Below are positions 20,695 through 23,194 of a stretch of DNA of 23,194 nt, piece by piece (positions within the stretch are counted from its first letter, which is position 1; every line of letters starts with the position of its first letter). A program made the translations under genes and the position numbers. The notes under the pieces were generated by a model that had not been told where the DNA came from, ran no database searches, and worked only from the letters and a program-made list of their open reading frames with translations. The stretch lies in NCBI GenBank assembly GCA_021846485.1, contig JAJZWW010000005.1:1-23194 (forward strand). Reading direction: 5' to 3'. This stretch comes from Actinomycetes bacterium. GTDB lineage: Bacteria; Actinomycetota; Acidimicrobiia; Acidimicrobiales; Palsa-688.

Positions 20695-23194
20695 GTGGTG
20701 CCGGGACCGGTGGCCTTCGGGCGTAGCGTGGTGGTCGCCGGCGGACCCGTGCCCCGGTGGTGGGTGGCGGCCCCGGAGGTCGTCGTCGACGAAGGCTCCC
20801 TCGAGGATCCTGCAGAGCTGGTGGCCCGGTTGCACGCCTGCTGGAGCAGGCGGTCCCCGGTGGTCGTCCGCCTGGCGGTCGACCCGGCCCGCTTCCGGGA
20901 GCCGCCCAGGGTGGATGCCGAGGTGTGCACCCTCCGGCCGGACCTGGAGCTGTGGGAGGAGAGGTTGCAGTTCCTCGTCTGGAACAATGCCTACGACGCC
21001 CGCGCGAGCGTCGAGGACCCGGTGTGGTGGTGGGGGCGCAAGGCGCTCCGCCTCGGTGCACGGCCACTCGGGGAGGGCGCCGGCGACATCTGCCTGCCCG
21101 ACGGGAGGCCGGCGTGGGTGGACGGCGGCCCCCGCCGGTCCTGGCCCGCGCGGGAGCCGGACGAGGGGGTCCCCGCCGGCGGGGCGGGTGATCCGGCCGG
21201 CGGCCCCCGCCCCGGGGGCCGGTGCGGCGCGGAGGCCGGCGTCGAGGTGTGGGTCGAGCGGGCGCTCGTCGTCCACTGCGAATCCGTCGAGCGCGGCCGC
21301 CTGGCGGTGGTCCCCACCGAACGCTCCCCGCAAGTTGCGCTCGCGGCCGACCAGCTGGCCGCCGTCACCCACGGCTCCGGGCCCGCCCGGGTGATCGCCC
21401 CGGCCGGGTCCGGCAAGACCCGGGTCCTGACCGAGCGTCTCCGCCACCTTCTCCTGGACCGGTCCTGGGAGCCCGGCTCGGTCCTCGCGGTGGCCTACAA
21501 CAAGAAGGCCCAGGAGGAGCTCGACGCCCGCACCGCGGGGACCGGCGCCAGGACGAGGACGCTCAACTCGCTCGGGCTCTGGGTGCTGACCCGGGCCCTC
21601 GGCCACCCGCCGCGCCTGCTCGGCGAGCGGGAGGTGCGCGCCCTGGTGGACCGGCTCGCCCCGGCGGCGCGCCACCGCAGCAACACCGACCCGATCGGTC
21701 CCTACCTGGAGGCGCTGTCGGCGATCCGTCTCGGGTTGAGGGACCCCGAGAGCGTCGAGGCGGGACGCGACGACGTGCCCGGCCTGGCGGAGATGTGGCC
21801 GGCGTTTCGCGCGGCGCTGGCCGAGGCCGGGGCGGTCGACTTCGACGAGCAGGTCTACGGCGCGATCGGGGCCCTCCTCGCCGACGGGGACCTGCGGGCG
21901 GCGTGCCGGCTGGAGTGCCGCCACCTGCTGGTCGACGAGCTGCAGGACCTCACCCCGGCGCACGTGATGTTGATCCGCCTGCTGTCCGGCCCGGCCTTCG
22001 ACTGCTTCGGCGTCGGGGACGACGACCAGGTGATCTACGGACACGCGGGGGCGGACCCCGGGTTCCTGATCGACTTCGAGCGGCTGTTCCCCGGGGCCGG
22101 CGACCATCCTCTCCAGGTCAACTACCGCTGCCGCCCGGCGGTGGTCCGCGCCGCGGCGACCCTGCTCGGCTACAACCGGCGCCGCGTCGCCAAGACGGTC
22201 CGACCGGGCCGACCAGACCCCCCCGCCGGCTCCCCCCCCGCCCTCGAGGTGCTACTGCACCCGCCAGCCGGCGGGGTCGCCGCGCTCACCGAACTCGTCT
22301 CCGGGCGCCTCGGGGCCGGCGCGCAGCCCGCCGAGGTCGCCGTGCTCGCCCGGGTCAACTCGATGCTGATGGCCCCGGTGGTGGCGCTCGGCGAGGCCGG
22401 CATACCGGTCGACTCCACCATGGGTCCCGAAGTGCTGGAGCGCACCGGCCTGCGGGCCGCCCTGGCGTACGTCCGCATCGCCGGCGCCCCCACCGACCGG
22501 ATCGCCGCCCGCGACCTGGTCGAGGTCCTCCGTCGCCCGAGCCGGGGCCTGCCTCCGTGGTTCGCCGACCGGCTCAGGCGCCGGGCGGCGTGGAGCCTCG
22601 GGAGCCTCTCCCGGGTCGCGTCGACGCTGCCGGCACGCGACGCGTCGAAGATCGGCCGCTTCGTCGCCGACCTGGAGGTGGTGCGTGCTGCGGCGGGCAG
22701 GGGCAGCTCCTCGTTGCTGCGGACCGTCCGCGAGGACATCGGGCTCGGCGGGGCGATGGACCTCCTCGACGGGGGGAGGGGCGGCGAGGGGTCGAGCCAC
22801 CTCGACGACCTCGAAGCGCTCGAGTCGGTCGCCGAGCTGCAGCCCGACCCCGAGGCCTTCGAGCCGTGGCTGCGCCATGGCCTCGGCCGTCCCGCGGTCG
22901 CCGGAGGGGTCACCGCCTCGAGCGTGCACCGAGTCAAGGGGATGGAGTGGGACCACGTGGTGGTCAGCGCGGTCAACGCAGGGCTGTTCCCCCACCGGCT
23001 GGCCGACGACGTCGAGGAGGAGCGGCGCGTCCTGCACGTGGCCCTGACCCGAGGCCGCGAGACGGCCGTGCTCCTCGCCGACCGGAGCCGGCCGTCGCCG
23101 ATGCTGGCCGAGCTCGAGGGCCGCGCCCCGGCACCGGGGGGGCGCTCCACGGCGGGCCGGACCGCGGCAGGCCGGCGGGGCGCTGCGGCCGCGA
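20695..23194 (+). CDS. UvrD/Rep-family ATP-dependent DNA helicase with a long N-terminal extension (3' end outside window)
   Basis: At least 833 codons, still open at the window edge. Superfamily 1A helicase motifs are in order: motif I APAGSGKT (235-242); Ia VLAVAYNKKAQEEL; II LLVDELQDLTPAH (DELQ at about 414-417, where DEFQ or DEAQ is usual); III FGVGDDDQVIYGHAGADP; IV NYRCRPAVV; V SVHRVKGMEWDHVVV; VI ERRVLHVALTRGRE (about 775-788). Residues 1-210 precede the helicase and match no domain I know. They include LEERLQFLVWNNAYDA-type helices, DPVWWWGRKALRLGARPLGEGAG, DICLPDGRPAWVDGGP and a Gly/Pro linker. The region before motif VI and the C-terminal tail is rich in Gly/Ala. It likely unwinds DNA in repair; which member (UvrD, UvrD2, AdnA/B-like) needs the missing C-terminus. 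Confidence 0.88.
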   Translation, partial: MVPGPVAFGRSVVVAGGPVPRWWVAAPEVVVDEGSLEDPAELVARLHACWSRRSPVVVRLAVDPARFREPPRVDAEVCTLRPDLELWEERLQFLVWNNAYDARASVEDPVWWWGRKALRLGARPLGEGAGDICLPDGRPAWVDGGPRRSWPAREPDEGVPAGGAGDPAGGPRPGGRCGAEAGVEVWVERALVVHCESVERGRLAVVPTERSPQVALAADQLAAVTHGSGPARVIAPAGSGKTRVLTERLRHLLLDRSWEPGSVLAVAYNKKAQEELDARTAGTGARTRTLNSLGLWVLTRALGHPPRLLGEREVRALVDRLAPAARHRSNTDPIGPYLEALSAIRLGLRDPESVEAGRDDVPGLAEMWPAFRAALAEAGAVDFDEQVYGAIGALLADGDLRAACRLECRHLLVDELQDLTPAHVMLIRLLSGPAFDCFGVGDDDQVIYGHAGADPGFLIDFERLFPGAGDHPLQVNYRCRPAVVRAAATLLGYNRRRVAKTVRPGRPDPPAGSPPALEVLLHPPAGGVAALTELVSGRLGAGAQPAEVAVLARVNSMLMAPVVALGEAGIPVDSTMGPEVLERTGLRAALAYVRIAGAPTDRIAARDLVEVLRRPSRGLPPWFADRLRRRAAWSLGSLSRVASTLPARDASKIGRFVADLEVVRAAAGRGSSSLLRTVREDIGLGGAMDLLDGGRGGEGSSHLDDLEALESVAELQPDPEAFEPWLRHGLGRPAVAGGVTASSVHRVKGMEWDHVVVSAVNAGLFPHRLADDVEEERRVLHVALTRGRETAVLLADRSRPSPMLAELEGRAPAPGGRSTAGRTAAGRRGAAAA

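Noticed and set aside
20371..22107. 578-codon open frame antisense to msrB and the helicase
   Set aside because: Composition is low-complexity Gly/Arg/Asp/Pro with no family motif, and the plus strand carries intact MsrB and helicase motifs throughout.

Overview
The window comes from a very GC-rich bacterium (about 70% GC judged by eye) that starts many genes with GTG. It carries a B12-dependent ribonucleotide reductase, several genes whose only promoter-like box sits 6-7 nt before the start codon, and an actinobacterial-style TetR, MDR and acyl-CoA gene complement. An actinobacterium, possibly of the Acidimicrobiia, is the best guess. That placement is inference from protein style, not from a marker gene.

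Layout: (1) 1-2551, plus strand: the 3' end of nrdJ, a membrane acyltransferase and a small Smr-domain protein. (2) 2585-15181, almost all minus strand: a probable uptake-and-degradation cluster. Reading in the direction of transcription, one operon (15181 to 9202) encodes two Dpp/Opp-type permeases, a fused double ATPase and an ADP-forming acyl-CoA synthetase. A second block (8417 to 2585) encodes a CocE-type serine hydrolase, a TetR repressor, a Tat-exported lipoprotein substrate-binding protein, an acyl-CoA dehydrogenase and an enoyl-CoA hydratase. A plus-strand SDR of the enoyl-CoA/dienoyl-CoA reductase type (8447-9241) lies between the two. Stop/start overlaps (GTGA) tie most of these genes together. 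The enzymes suggest import of an oligopeptide-like or other amphipathic substrate, hydrolysis of an ester or amide bond, CoA activation of the freed acid, and beta-oxidation-type steps. A perfect inverted repeat lies across the -35/-10 spacer of the binding-protein gene, directly downstream of tetR, and looks like the TetR operator.

(3) 15323-17733, plus strand: a zinc-free quinone oxidoreductase-like MDR protein and the conserved ATPase YchF. (4) 17734-20218: a worn accessory scar. It holds the last residues of a tyrosine recombinase (including its active-site Tyr motif), an intact DinB/DUF664 protein, the C-terminal half of another DinB-like protein abutting the C-terminal tail of a probable transposase, an orphan HicB-like protein, and a frameshifted, truncated ribbon-helix-helix antitoxin. 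(5) 20219-23194, plus strand: MsrB, then a UvrD-family helicase with a long unassigned N-terminal region that runs off the window.

I see no rRNA, tRNA or CRISPR array. No single wholly new system is proven. The strongest candidates for something undescribed are the TetR-linked catabolic cluster with its catalytically atypical SDR, and the recurring TAGNNT-7-nt-start arrangement that suggests leaderless transcripts.
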